A DNA stretch of 64,000 bases from Zhengella sp020637775 (GTDB lineage Bacteria; Pseudomonadota; Alphaproteobacteria; Rhizobiales; Rhizobiaceae), in assembly GCF_041397485.1 (NCBI RefSeq), contig NZ_JAWKWO010000006.1, forward strand, positions 1 through 64,000, given 5' to 3'. Positions 27,187 through 35,701 of this stretch are shown here, one piece after another. Under the pieces are notes generated by a model. It was not told where the DNA came from. It worked only from the letters and a program-made list of their open reading frames with translations, and did no database searches. Made by a program: the position numbers and the translations under genes. The first letter of the stretch is position 1. Each line of letters opens with the position of its first letter.

Positions 27187-27909
27187 ATGCGCCGCGCGGA
27201 TCGTCTATTCGCAATTGTCCAGCATCTGCGCGGCGGCCGCCTTGTCACCGCGCGCATGCTGGCGGAACGCCTGGAAGTATCGGAGCGCACCATCTATCGC
27301 GACATCGCCGATCTTCAGGCCTCCGGTGTGCCGGTGGATGGCGAGGCCGGCGTCGGCTACATCCTGCGCGCAGGCTTCGACCTGCCGCCCTTAATGTTCA
27401 CCCGCGAGGAAGTCGTCGCGCTGGTTGCCGGCGCCCGCATGGTCCGGGCCTGGGGCGGCGCCGCCATGGCCCGCGCGGCGGAGGAGGCCCTCGTCAAGAT
27501 CGCCGCCGTGCTGCCCGAGGATGGCGCATCGAGGATCAATGCACCACGGATCTACGCCCCGCCCATGACGCTGGGCGAGACCGAGCGCGCGCTGATCGAC
27601 CGGATCGAAAGCGCCTGCGACATGTCCACTGTCATGCACCTTGGCTACCGCGATGAGGGCGGCAGGGAAAGCGAACGGACCATCCGGCCGCTCGGCCTCT
27701 GGTTCTGGGGCAAGGTCTGGACCCTCGTCGCCTGGTGCGAACTGCGCGGCGACTTCCGCATGTTCCGGCTGGACCGGATGACGGCGCTCGCGCCCACCGG
27801 CGCGCATTTCCGCCCGGAAAGGGGAAAGCAACTGGCCGACTTCTACCGCCAGCTCGAAGCCTGCGGCGACATCCCGCGCGACCGCTTGCCGCCAGCCCGG
27901 CCCGGATGA
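27187..27909 (+). CDS. HTH-WYL (YafY-type) transcriptional regulator
   Basis: 240 aa. Residues 1-60 are a DeoR-like winged helix (RADRLFAIVQHLRGG, VSERTIYRDIADLQASGVPV). Residues about 140-210 are a WYL-type ligand domain (SERTIRPLGLWFWGKVWTLVAWCELR), with Leu-Trp-Phe in place of the canonical WYL. It likely binds the 11-bp inverted repeat upstream of this two-gene operon. The stop codon overlaps the A-run of the convergent trcR terminator. Confidence 0.85.
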   Translation: MRRADRLFAIVQHLRGGRLVTARMLAERLEVSERTIYRDIADLQASGVPVDGEAGVGYILRAGFDLPPLMFTREEVVALVAGARMVRAWGGAAMARAAEEALVKIAAVLPEDGASRINAPRIYAPPMTLGETERALIDRIESACDMSTVMHLGYRDEGGRESERTIRPLGLWFWGKVWTLVAWCELRGDFRMFRLDRMTALAPTGAHFRPERGKQLADFYRQLEACGDIPRDRLPPARPG

Positions 27910-27940
27910 AAAAGGCCCGGCCGCTTTCGCGCCGGGCCCC
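27908..27940 (-). terminator. Terminator of trcR
   Basis: Arms GGCCCGGC (27914-27921) and GCCGGGCC (27931-27938); on the minus strand the stem is followed by five T residues. It lies 30 bases past the trcR stop codon. Confidence 0.85.
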
Positions 27941-27969
27941 GGATTGCACGCAGCCAGTCAGCCGGCAAA

Positions 27970-28695
27970 TCAGAACGAACCGTCCTCGTCCTCGTCGTCC
28001 GTCCGGCCCTTGAGCGAGGAAAGCTTGGCGAACACCTTGTCGGCATCCAGTTCCTCTTCCTCCTCCGCCTGCGCCGGCCCGGAGGGCGCGCCGAAGACCG
28101 ACGTGCTCTCGTCCAGGTTTTCCGTCGCACTGGCCGGCAGCAGCGTATCGCCGGTTTCCGGCCGCGGCGGTGCGTTCTTGGCCGCCTTCTGCACTTCCAT
28201 GTCGAGGTCGATCTGTGAGCACAGGCCCAACGTCACCGGATCCATCGGCTGCAGGTTGGCGGAGTTCCAGTGCGTGCGCTCGCGAATCTGCTCGATGGTC
28301 GATTTGGTCGTGCCGACGAGGCGCGAGATCTGCGCGTCCTTCAGTTCCGGGTGGTTGCGCACCAGCCAGAGAATGGCATTCGGGCGGTCCTGCCGCTTGG
28401 AAAGCGGCGTGTAGCGCGGTCCCTTGCGCTTCTTTTCAGGAATCCGCACCCGGGTTTCCTGAAGGTGCAGCCGGTAGTTCCCGTCCGCTTCACCCTTGGC
28501 GATCTCGTCGCGCGAGAGCTGGCCGGTGGAAACCGGATCGAGCCCCTTGATGCCCTGCGCCGCCTCGCCATCGGCAATGGCCTTGACCTCGAGCGGGTGC
28601 AGTTTGCAGAAATGGGCGATCTGGTCGAAGGAAAGGGCCGTGTTGTCGACCAGCCATACGGCGGTCGCCTTGGGCATGAGCAATTGCTGGGCCAT
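27970..28695 (-). CDS. trcR: Cell-cycle transcriptional regulator TrcR (DUF1013)
   Basis: 241 aa. The whole N-terminal part (MPKATAVWLVDNTALSFDQIAHFCKLHPLEVKAIADGE, split here only as motif positions 7-44) and the second HTH-like block (HPELKDAQISRLVGTTKSTI) are characteristic of the DUF1013/TrcR family, found in nearly all alphaproteobacteria. The C-terminal 60 residues are acidic and disordered (EEEEELDADK, TDDEDEDG). A DNA-binding regulator linked to cell-cycle control in the family; not experimentally defined here. Single gene with its own terminator. Confidence 0.88.
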   Translation of the reverse strand: MAQQLLMPKATAVWLVDNTALSFDQIAHFCKLHPLEVKAIADGEAAQGIKGLDPVSTGQLSRDEIAKGEADGNYRLHLQETRVRIPEKKRKGPRYTPLSKRQDRPNAILWLVRNHPELKDAQISRLVGTTKSTIEQIRERTHWNSANLQPMDPVTLGLCSQIDLDMEVQKAAKNAPPRPETGDTLLPASATENLDESTSVFGAPSGPAQAEEEEELDADKVFAKLSSLKGRTDDEDEDGSF

Positions 28696-28825
28696 GATGA
28701 GGAATCCTCTTTCTTCGCCCGCGTCTCCCGTCGCGGGCGGTGGTCGCAGCCACCGGTTATAAAGGGAAGTGCCCCCCTATAGTCGGATTTGGCCGCCAGC
28801 GCAATGGAAACGAGTCGCTGCCTGC

Positions 28826-28853
28826 TTGACAGCCGCGCGCCGTGTCGTTTAAG
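28826..28853 (+). promoter_or_regulatory. Promoter of rpmJ
   Basis: TTGACA (28826-28831), 16-base spacer, TTTAAG (28848-28853), about 100 bases before the L36 start. The perfect -35 box fits a strongly expressed ribosomal gene. Confidence 0.5.
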
Positions 28854-28952
28854 AGCCACCATCCTTTTACGAGAGAGGCGCGCCCTTGCTGGCGCGCTTG
28901 TCATGTCAGGCCCGCCTCTTGTTGGCGAGGGCCAAGAAAACGGGTCAGGACG

Positions 28953-29078
28953 ATGAAGATCAAGAATTCGCTCAAGGCGCTCAAGAGCCGTCACCGCGAC
29001 AACCGCATGGTTCGCCGCAAAGGCCGTATCTACATCATCAACAAGCAGAATCCGCGCTTCAAGGCCCGCCAGGGCTGA
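28953..29078 (+). CDS. rpmJ: 50S ribosomal protein L36, long form
   Basis: 41-aa basic protein reading MKIKNSLKALKSRHRDNRMV then RRKGRIYIINKQNPRFKARQ-G, the cysteine-free (zinc-independent) 41-residue L36 typical of alphaproteobacteria. ATG at 28953 with AGGA close upstream. It stands alone between trcR and a TPR gene, with promoter and terminator of its own. Part of the large ribosomal subunit. Confidence 0.95.
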   Translation: MKIKNSLKALKSRHRDNRMVRRKGRIYIINKQNPRFKARQG

Positions 29079-29095
29079 TCCGGCGCGGCCGCTTG

Positions 29096-29139
29096 TTCCC
29101 CGGCTTTTCCATGCGGGGAAAAAGGCTTCACGCTTTTTT
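29096..29139 (+). terminator. Terminator of rpmJ
   Basis: A first stem TTCCCCG/CGGGGAA (29096-29102 and 29114-29120) is followed by AAAAGGC-TTCAC-GCTTTTTT, an imperfect second stem ending in six T residues (29133-29138). Confidence 0.6.
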
Positions 29140-29155
29140 GGTTTGACGTTTCGCT

Positions 29156-29177
29156 GGACGGAATTACCCTTCCGTCC
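29156..29177. promoter_or_regulatory. Inverted repeat abutting the TPR gene start codon
   Basis: GGACGGAA-TTACCC-TTCCGTCC (arms 29156-29163 and 29170-29177) ends at the base before the ATG. The usual Shine-Dalgarno position is inside the repeat and no purine-rich motif is seen otherwise. It is either an operator covering the transcription start (with TTGACG at 29143 as a possible -35) or an RNA hairpin limiting translation. Confidence 0.45.
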
Positions 29178-29735
29178 ATGCGAAGCCTTGTTTCTTGCCT
29201 GACGATTCTTCTCTGCCTTTCCGGTCCCGCCCTGGCCGACGGGTCTCCCGCGCGCGGCGAGCGGCTCGATACGCTGTTTTCCGAATTGAAGCGAACGGCC
29301 AATGCCGCCGCTGCCCGACAGGTGGCAGGCCGCATTTCAGCCCTGTTCGCCCAATCGGGCAGCGCCACGATCGACCTCCTGATGAGCCGCGCGGCCAGGG
29401 GCATCGAGGAAAAGAATTACGCCCTTGCCCTCGACATGCTCGACCAGGTGATCATGCTCGACCCGGATTATGTCGAGGGATGGAACCGCCGGGCCACCGT
29501 GCATTTCCTGATGAAGAACCATGCCAAATCCATGGCCGACATCGAGCGCGTGCTGGAGCTGGAGCCGCGCCATTTCGGCGCGCTGACCGGCATGGCGGCG
29601 ATTCTGCAGGCTGAGGATCGCGACGAAAGCGCGCTTGGCGCCTATGAGCGGGCCCTTGAAGTCTATCCCATGATGCGCGAGGCGCAGGAAGCGGTCGGTC
29701 GCATAGCCGACGAACTCGCCGGCGAGCCGATCTGA
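29178..29735 (+). CDS. Exported TPR-repeat protein
   Basis: 185 aa. Signal peptide MRSLVSCLTILLCLSGPALA, then at least three tetratricopeptide repeats from about residue 70: the clearest units are NYALALDMLDQVIMLDPDYV, AKSMADIERVLELEPRHFGA and ESALGAYERALEVYPMMREA. Likely a periplasmic protein-protein interaction scaffold. No catalytic motif. Start as ATG at 29178 directly follows an inverted repeat. Confidence 0.82.
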   Translation: MRSLVSCLTILLCLSGPALADGSPARGERLDTLFSELKRTANAAAARQVAGRISALFAQSGSATIDLLMSRAARGIEEKNYALALDMLDQVIMLDPDYVEGWNRRATVHFLMKNHAKSMADIERVLELEPRHFGALTGMAAILQAEDRDESALGAYERALEVYPMMREAQEAVGRIADELAGEPI

Positions 29736-29784
29736 GCTGGAGGCCCGCAGCCGTGCGGGCAGGCAGGAAACAACCCGGAAGACC

Positions 29785-30912
29785 ATGTTCAATCTTGCCG
29801 CCGCCGCCCTTGCCTTCCTGTTGGCCCTTGTCGCCATCCTGTTCGGCCTGACACGCATCGGCGTCTTCCTCATCGAGCGGCGCCACCCACCGGTCGGCGC
29901 CTTCGTCACCGCCAATGCCACGGCCATGCACCATGTGCACCTGCCCGGTCCAGCAACCCGGCTACTGCCGCCGGTCGTCTTCATTCATGGCGCAAGCGGA
30001 AACCTGAGGGATCCGATGGTGCCACTGCGTCCTCGCCTTGAAGGCAAGGCGGAACTGCTCTTCCTCGACCGGCCCGGCCATGGATGGTCGGCGCGCGGAC
30101 CGGCCGAAAACGCCACGCCCGCTGGCCAGGCGCGCACCATTGCCGCTTTGATGGATGAACTGGGCATCGGCCCCGCCATCATCGTCGGCCATTCCTTCGG
30201 TGGCGGCATTGCCGCTGCGCTGGCGCTCGAACGGCCGGACAAGGTGGCCGGACTGGTTTTCCTCTCCGCCGCCAGCCATCCCTGGCCTGGCGGCGATACC
30301 TCCTGGTATTATCCGATAGCCGCGCGGCCGGTCATCGGCCGGCTGTTCTCCCACCTCCTTGCCCTGCCCGCCGGCTGGCTGCGCATGAAGACGGGCACGG
30401 CCTGCGTGTTTTCGCCCAATCCGGCACCGCGAACCTATTCCCGCGATGCCGCCATTCCCCTTGTGCTGCGCCCCGGGAATTTTCGCCTGAACGCCATCGA
30501 CGTGGAATCGCTTTATTCGCATGTGCGCGAAGCCGCGCCGCGCTACAAGGAGATCACGGCGCCAACGGTCGTCGTCTCCGGCGACAGCGATACCGTCGTC
30601 TACGAGGAAATCCATTCGCTGGGCCTCGCCCGCGACATTCCCGGCGCCCGTCTGGTCTGGGTAAGAAATCTCGGTCACAAGCCGGACTACACGACGCCGG
30701 AACTGGTGGCCGCGGCCATAGGCGCGGTGGCAGGCGCACCGCAAAGCCTTTTCGGGGATCTCGAAACCCTTGCCGCGGCGGCCGAAGAACGCCTGGCAGG
30801 TCAGGATTTCGGACCGTTCGAAAAATGCAAGGACGGCGCGCCGCCGGATTTCGATCCCGAAGGCGCGCCGGCGCAAGAGCTGCCCGCCCGGCTCAATCCC
30901 GCTTCGCGGTGA
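29785..30912 (+). CDS. Membrane-anchored alpha/beta hydrolase
   Basis: 375 aa. An N-terminal hydrophobic helix (residues 4-25) anchors an alpha/beta-hydrolase domain: oxyanion loop VVFIHGASGN, nucleophile elbow VGHSFGGG, acid in VSGDSDTVV, and histidine in RNLGHKPDY. All three catalytic residues are visible. The closest general resemblance is to epoxide hydrolase/haloperoxidase-like esterases; the substrate is unknown. Its last 20 bases overlap the convergent dehydrogenase gene. Confidence 0.83.
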   Translation: MFNLAAAALAFLLALVAILFGLTRIGVFLIERRHPPVGAFVTANATAMHHVHLPGPATRLLPPVVFIHGASGNLRDPMVPLRPRLEGKAELLFLDRPGHGWSARGPAENATPAGQARTIAALMDELGIGPAIIVGHSFGGGIAAALALERPDKVAGLVFLSAASHPWPGGDTSWYYPIAARPVIGRLFSHLLALPAGWLRMKTGTACVFSPNPAPRTYSRDAAIPLVLRPGNFRLNAIDVESLYSHVREAAPRYKEITAPTVVVSGDSDTVVYEEIHSLGLARDIPGARLVWVRNLGHKPDYTTPELVAAAIGAVAGAPQSLFGDLETLAAAAEERLAGQDFGPFEKCKDGAPPDFDPEGAPAQELPARLNPASR

Positions 30913-31786
30913 GGCCGGTGATGACATCCACCATTTCCGGCACCAGCCGGTCGCCTTGGCCGGCGCCCTCGGCCAGTTGCAGCAGCAGCTTCGTGCCGCC
31001 CGACATCACCGAGATGCCACCGGCATCCTGCGCCATCTGGGCATAATAGCTGACATCCTTGAGCGCATTGCGCAGGGCGAAGGCCAGTTTCTGCGGATCG
31101 CCGTCCACTGCATAGGCCTTGATGAAATCCATCATGCCGGAATGGTTCGGCCCGGCTGCCAGCACATCGTAGAGCGACTGGCGCGAAACGCCGGCCTTGT
31201 CGGCCATCGCGAAGGCTTCCGACATCGCCGCCGCCGACGTCATCGCATAGAAATTGTTGATCAGCTTGATCGTGTGCCCGGCACCAAGCGGGCCGAGATG
31301 AAAGACATTCTCGCCCAGGTCGTCCAGTACCGCACGGATGGCATTGAAGGTCGCCTGGTCGCCCGCGCACATGATGTTCAGCTTGCCCTCACGGCCATGG
31401 CTGGGCGTCCGCCCCAGCGGCGCATCCATATAGGTGCCGCCAGCCGCAGCCACCGCCTCGCCGAGCATGCGCGTGGACGCCGGCAGCGACGTGCCGAAAT
31501 CGATGACCACGGTTCCGGGCTTCAGCCCCGCGATAACGCCGTCCTCGCCCAGCATCCGGCTCTCCACCTGTGCAGATGTGCCCACGCACAGCATGACGAT
31601 GTCCGAACCGGCAGCCAGCGCGCGCGCCGTCTCCGCCTCTGTCGCACCGCGCGCCAGCGCGGCCTCCACGCCCTTGCGGTCGCGATTGCCAAGCACTGTC
31701 AGGCTGTAGCCCTGGTCCAGCAGGCGCTGCACCATGGCCGAACCCATGAGCCCCAGGCCGATGAATCCGATCGTCGGTTTCGACAT
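30893..31786 (-). CDS. 3-hydroxyisobutyrate dehydrogenase-family oxidoreductase
   Basis: 297 aa beta-hydroxyacid dehydrogenase. Rossmann motif FIGLGLMGSAMVQRLLDQG at the N-terminus, the substrate-binding DAPLGRTPSHGREGKL stretch and catalytic lysine in GAGHTIKLINNF. The canonical GGT loop is replaced by GRT, so the substrate may not be 3-hydroxyisobutyrate; tartronate semialdehyde or another 2-hydroxymethyl acid is possible. ATG at 31786 with GGGAAGAG upstream, preferred over an upstream frame start inside the neighbouring gene. Follows the phytanoyl-CoA dioxygenase-like gene by 22 bases, same operon. Confidence 0.85.
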   Translation of the reverse strand: MSKPTIGFIGLGLMGSAMVQRLLDQGYSLTVLGNRDRKGVEAALARGATEAETARALAAGSDIVMLCVGTSAQVESRMLGEDGVIAGLKPGTVVIDFGTSLPASTRMLGEAVAAAGGTYMDAPLGRTPSHGREGKLNIMCAGDQATFNAIRAVLDDLGENVFHLGPLGAGHTIKLINNFYAMTSAAAMSEAFAMADKAGVSRQSLYDVLAAGPNHSGMMDFIKAYAVDGDPQKLAFALRNALKDVSYYAQMAQDAGGISVMSGGTKLLLQLAEGAGQGDRLVPEMVDVITGLTAKRD

Positions 31787-31808
31787 CTCTCTTCCCTTCT
31801 TTCCTGTC

Positions 31809-32702
31809 TCAGGTCGCGCGCGCGAAGGCAGGCTTCGCGGTATTCTTCTGGATTTCGTAGATGGACCGGTTGAGCGCCGGTTGTGGCTGGGGAATGCGCA
31901 CCGAGACATCCTTCAGGCGCGGCGTCAGCGTCGGTTGGCCGCACAGCATGCGCGCGTCATATTCCTCGATGGAGTCGAATTTCGTCATCGACCCCATGAC
32001 CGGAAAGGCATCCGCCGCCATCATTTCGTAAAACAGCATGCGGCGGTCACGCGCGGATGTGTTGAGCGCGGAACCATGCACGATATGGCCGTGATGGATG
32101 GAGATCGACCCCGCCGGCCCTGTCAATTGCACGGCCCGGCCCATGTCCAGTCCGTTGGCGGCCAGGTCCATAGCGCCGGCGAACACGCCATTGGCATGAT
32201 GATCGAAGATTTCGCCCTTGTGCGTGCCGGGAAACACCATCAGCGGGCCGTTTTCCTCCACCATGTCGTCGATGAGGACGCCCACGGCCAGCACGTCGTC
32301 ATTGGTGTGCGGATAGAAGGCGAAGTCCTGGTGCCATTCGATGGCCGCGCCATAGCCCGCCGATTTCAGGTTCAGCTTGGTCGTGTGCAGCCGCACATCC
32401 GGACCGATCAGGTCGCGCACCGGTGCCAGGATATGGTCGGAGCGCAGCAGGTCGTCCATGACCGGCGAGATGCGGTGCGGCAGCTTGATGCGCCGGATGC
32501 GCGGATTGTCCGGGCTGTGGCTGTCCTCCAGATCGAGCCGGTCATTGGATTCCGTCATGCCGCGCGCCTCCTCGTGGAAACGCCCGACCTCGGCGCGGAT
32601 CGCCTCGATAATATCCATCGGCACCCGGTTTTCCAGCAGCAGATAGCCGTTTTCCTCATAGAATGCGGCCTGCGCCGCCGTCAGCACTTCGCGCTCGCGC
32701 AT
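31809..32702 (-). CDS. Phytanoyl-CoA dioxygenase-family protein
   Basis: 297 aa non-heme Fe(II)/2-oxoglutarate oxygenase. Iron ligands are visible as WHQDFAFYPH (His-x-Asp) and the distal His in HHGHIVHGSALNTS, with a 2-oxoglutarate-binding Arg likely in RDRRMLFYEM. A hydroxylase of an unknown small molecule. ATG at 32702 after AAGGAGGAG. Divergent from the enolase-superfamily gene (98-base gap) and leading a two-gene leftward operon; context suggests an acid or sugar-acid derivative as substrate. Confidence 0.85.
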   Translation of the reverse strand: MREREVLTAAQAAFYEENGYLLLENRVPMDIIEAIRAEVGRFHEEARGMTESNDRLDLEDSHSPDNPRIRRIKLPHRISPVMDDLLRSDHILAPVRDLIGPDVRLHTTKLNLKSAGYGAAIEWHQDFAFYPHTNDDVLAVGVLIDDMVEENGPLMVFPGTHKGEIFDHHANGVFAGAMDLAANGLDMGRAVQLTGPAGSISIHHGHIVHGSALNTSARDRRMLFYEMMAADAFPVMGSMTKFDSIEEYDARMLCGQPTLTPRLKDVSVRIPQPQPALNRSIYEIQKNTAKPAFARAT

Positions 32703-32800
32703 CGTCTCCTCCTTGTTGTGCGGCCGGAGAACATATCGCCCTCCGAAGGCTTGCCTGCATCGCCCGCCCGGTTAATGTCCGTGCCGGGGAGGCACGTTCC

Positions 32801-33997
32801 ATGTCCGTCATCCGTTCCATCAAGACACTGCGCGTCGGCGCTTTTCCCAACCTTGTCTGGGTGATCGTCGAAGACGACCAGGGCGCGACAGGTCTGGGCG
32901 AAACCTTCTTTGGCGCCCGCGCCGTGGAAGCCTGCATCCACGAAACCGTCGCGCCGAAGCTGATTGGCATGGAGGCCGACCCCGAGCCCGCGCGCATGGC
33001 GCTCATTCCCTATGCCGGCCATCAGGCTGCCGGGGCCGAACTGCGCGCCAATTCCGCCATCGACATCGCGCTCTGGGATCTCAAGGCCCGGCGCAATGGC
33101 GAACCGCTCTGGCGCGCGCTCGGCGGCCGCTGCCGGCAGGCGATCCGCACTTACAACACCTGCGCCGGCTACCAGTATGTCCGTTCCGCCGAAGGCCAGA
33201 CCTCGGCGAACTGGGGGCTGGGCGCGCCCGCCGCCGGGCCCTACGAGGATCTCCAGGCCTTCCTCACCGATGCCGGGGCGCTGGCCGAAAGCCTTCTGGC
33301 GCAGGGCATCACGGGCATGAAGATCTGGCCCTTCGACCGCTATGCCGAGCGTTCCGGCGGCCAGTCCATCCTGCCCGACGAACTGGAAGAAGGCCTTACA
33401 CCCTTCCGCCAGATCCGCGACACCATCGGCAGCCGCATGGACATCATGCTGGAAATGCACTCGCTGTGGAGCCAGCCAGCCGCCCTGCAGATCGCCGAAG
33501 CGGTGGCGCCCTTCGGCATCTACTGGATCGAGGATGCGGTGCGCATGCAGGGCGTCTCTGCACTGGCCGACTTCCGCGCCCGCTGCCCGATCCGCGTCAC
33601 CGCGTCGGAAACCATCGCCGGGCGCCACCAGTTCCGCGAATTGCTGGAGGCCGATGCAACAGACTACGTCATGCTCGACCTCGGCTGGTGCGGCGGCGTG
33701 AGCGAGGGCAAGGCCATCGCCGCGCTCGCCGATGCCTGGCACCGGCCCATCGCCCCGCGCGATTGCACCGGCCCCGTTGTCTATGCCGCCTCCTGCCACC
33801 TGTCGCTGCACGCGTCCAATGCCGTGATCCAGGAAAGCGTGCGCGCGCTCTATACCGGCTGGTATGCCGACGTCGTCGACGGTCTGCCGCCGGTGGAGAA
33901 AGGCATGGTGCGCCCGGCCGACGGTCCCGGACTCGGACTGAGCCTGAAGGATGGCGTCTTCGCCCGGCCCGATGCCGTGGTGCTGGAAAGCCGCTGA
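32801..33997 (+). CDS. Enolase-superfamily (mandelate racemase/muconate lactonizing) enzyme
   Basis: 398 aa. N-terminal capping domain (1-125) and a TIM barrel with catalytic lysine in GMKIWPFD, metal ligands in IMLEMHS, YWIEDAV and TASETI, and the APRDCTG segment where the family carries its acid/base Asp or His. Likely an acid-sugar dehydratase, judged from the surrounding locus, but racemase activity cannot be excluded. ATG at 32801 is preceded by GGGGAGG. Single rightward gene, convergent with the uxaA-like gene. Confidence 0.82.
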   Translation: MSVIRSIKTLRVGAFPNLVWVIVEDDQGATGLGETFFGARAVEACIHETVAPKLIGMEADPEPARMALIPYAGHQAAGAELRANSAIDIALWDLKARRNGEPLWRALGGRCRQAIRTYNTCAGYQYVRSAEGQTSANWGLGAPAAGPYEDLQAFLTDAGALAESLLAQGITGMKIWPFDRYAERSGGQSILPDELEEGLTPFRQIRDTIGSRMDIMLEMHSLWSQPAALQIAEAVAPFGIYWIEDAVRMQGVSALADFRARCPIRVTASETIAGRHQFRELLEADATDYVMLDLGWCGGVSEGKAIAALADAWHRPIAPRDCTGPVVYAASCHLSLHASNAVIQESVRALYTGWYADVVDGLPPVEKGMVRPADGPGLGLSLKDGVFARPDAVVLESR

Positions 33998-34065
33998 GAC
34001 GGTGCGGCGCCGGGGCCGCGCCCGGCCGTGACGGAAACATTCACGGACAGGCGCCAGACGTTGCA

Positions 34066-35577
34066 TCACATGGTCGCCCCGATCTGCCATGGCACGAATT
34101 CGAAATCGCCCAGCCCCTGCGCTTCCGATTTCGATTGTTCGCCGGAGGCCACACGCAGGATCAGATCGTAGATCTCGCGACCCTTTTGCTCCAGCGAAAC
34201 GCCATCCGTCAGCATGGCCCCGGCATTCACATCCATGTCCTCGGTCATCCGGTTGAACATTTCCGTATTCGTCGCAACCTTGATGCACGGTGACGGCTTG
34301 GAGCCGAAGGCCGAGCCGCGGCCAGTGGTGAACACAACGACATTGCAGCCCGATGCGATCTGCCCGGTCACCGAGGCCGGATCGTAGCCGGGTGAATCCA
34401 TGAAGGTGAAGCCGCGCGCGGTGACAGGCTCGCCGTATTTATAGACGCCGTTGAGCGGCGTCGTGCCGCCCTTGGCCGCCGCACCGAGCGATTTTTCCAG
34501 GATGGTCGTCAGCCCGCCCTTCTTGTTGCCGGGCGACGGGTTGTTGTCCATCGAGCCCTTGTTGCGGGCCGTGTAATCCTCCCACCAGCGGATCAGGCCG
34601 ACCAGTTTCTCGCCTGTCTTGCGGTCCGCCGCGCGGCGCGTCAGCAGGTGCTCCGCGCCATAGATCTCCGGCGTTTCGGCCAGCACGCCGGTGCCGCCCT
34701 GGGCGACGAGCAGGTCGCAGGCATGACCGAGCGCCGGATTGGCCGTGATGCCCGACCAGGCGTCGGAGCCGCCGCATTGCAGCGCCACCATCAGTTCCGA
34801 GGCCGGGCAAGGCTCGCGCCGCGCCTCGTTGGCCAGCGGCAGCATGGCACGCACCTTTTCGATGCCGAGTTCGACGGTCTTGCGCAGGCCGGCGACATCC
34901 TGGATGTTCATGGTCTGGAACAGCGGCCCCTTCTCGATGCCGTAGGCTTCCAGCAGCCAGTCGATCTGGTTCATCTCGCAGCCAAGGCCCACCATCAGCA
35001 CGCCGGCATGGTTGGGATGGCGCGCATAGCCCCACATCACCCGCTGCAAGGCGTCGAACCCGTCGCCCGACCCGGCCATGCCGCAGCCCGTGCCGTGCAC
35101 GAAGGCGACCACGCCATCGACATTGGGATAGTTCGCCATCTCCTCCGGTCCGAAGGCCGAAGCGATCATCCGCGCCGCCGTCGCCGAACAGTTGACCGAG
35201 GTCAGCACGGCGATGAAATTGCGCGTGCCGACGCGGCCATTGGCGCGGCGATACCCCATGAACGTATCGCGCGCGGCTTCCGGCACGAAGGCCACGGGCC
35301 TGAGATCCGTAGAGAACTCGTAGTCGGCCTCGGTATTGCGGAATTCGGTGTTGTGCGTATGCACATGGTCACCCGGCGCGATGTCGGCGGAGGCATAGCC
35401 GATCACCTGCGCGTACTTGCGGATGACGCCGCCTTCGGGAATCGCAACCGTTGCGATCTTGTGCCCGCGCGGGATCATCGCGGTCGTTGTCACGCCCTCC
35501 ACAGAGGCGCCGGCTTCCAGCGCGCGGATGGCGGTGACGACGTTGTCGGAGGCATCGAGACGGACGGTGACAGTCAT
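34066..35577 (-). CDS. UxaA-family altronate/galactarate-type dehydratase
   Basis: 503 aa, one-piece UxaA/GarD-family protein. An N-terminal SAF domain (about 1-95, with HVHTHNTEF) precedes the UxaA core (NGRVGTRNFIAVLTSVNCSA, LGCEMNQIDWLLE, ALQCGGSDAWSGITANPALG, NNPSPGNKKGGLTTILEKSLG). Dehydrates a hexonate such as D-altronate to a 2-keto-3-deoxy acid, requiring iron. Last gene of the dctPQM operon, 124 bases after dctM behind a GC hairpin (35649-35677), so uptake and first catabolic step are linked. Confidence 0.88.
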   Translation of the reverse strand: MTVTVRLDASDNVVTAIRALEAGASVEGVTTTAMIPRGHKIATVAIPEGGVIRKYAQVIGYASADIAPGDHVHTHNTEFRNTEADYEFSTDLRPVAFVPEAARDTFMGYRRANGRVGTRNFIAVLTSVNCSATAARMIASAFGPEEMANYPNVDGVVAFVHGTGCGMAGSGDGFDALQRVMWGYARHPNHAGVLMVGLGCEMNQIDWLLEAYGIEKGPLFQTMNIQDVAGLRKTVELGIEKVRAMLPLANEARREPCPASELMVALQCGGSDAWSGITANPALGHACDLLVAQGGTGVLAETPEIYGAEHLLTRRAADRKTGEKLVGLIRWWEDYTARNKGSMDNNPSPGNKKGGLTTILEKSLGAAAKGGTTPLNGVYKYGEPVTARGFTFMDSPGYDPASVTGQIASGCNVVVFTTGRGSAFGSKPSPCIKVATNTEMFNRMTEDMDVNAGAMLTDGVSLEQKGREIYDLILRVASGEQSKSEAQGLGDFEFVPWQIGATM

Positions 35578-35701
35578 GGCGGCGGTTCCGGTTGTTCGGC
35601 CGGCGCTGCACGAACCGTTGCGCCAGCCATTGGCATCGGGAAGAAGGCGCCGCCGGTCCCGAGGGCGAACCGGCGGCAGCGTCTGTCGTGTCGCTCCTGC
35701 C

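Noticed and set aside
33998..34065. GC-rich hairpin between the enolase-superfamily gene and the uxaA-like gene as a terminator
   Set aside because: Stem is imperfect and no T-run is present on either strand, so it was not listed.
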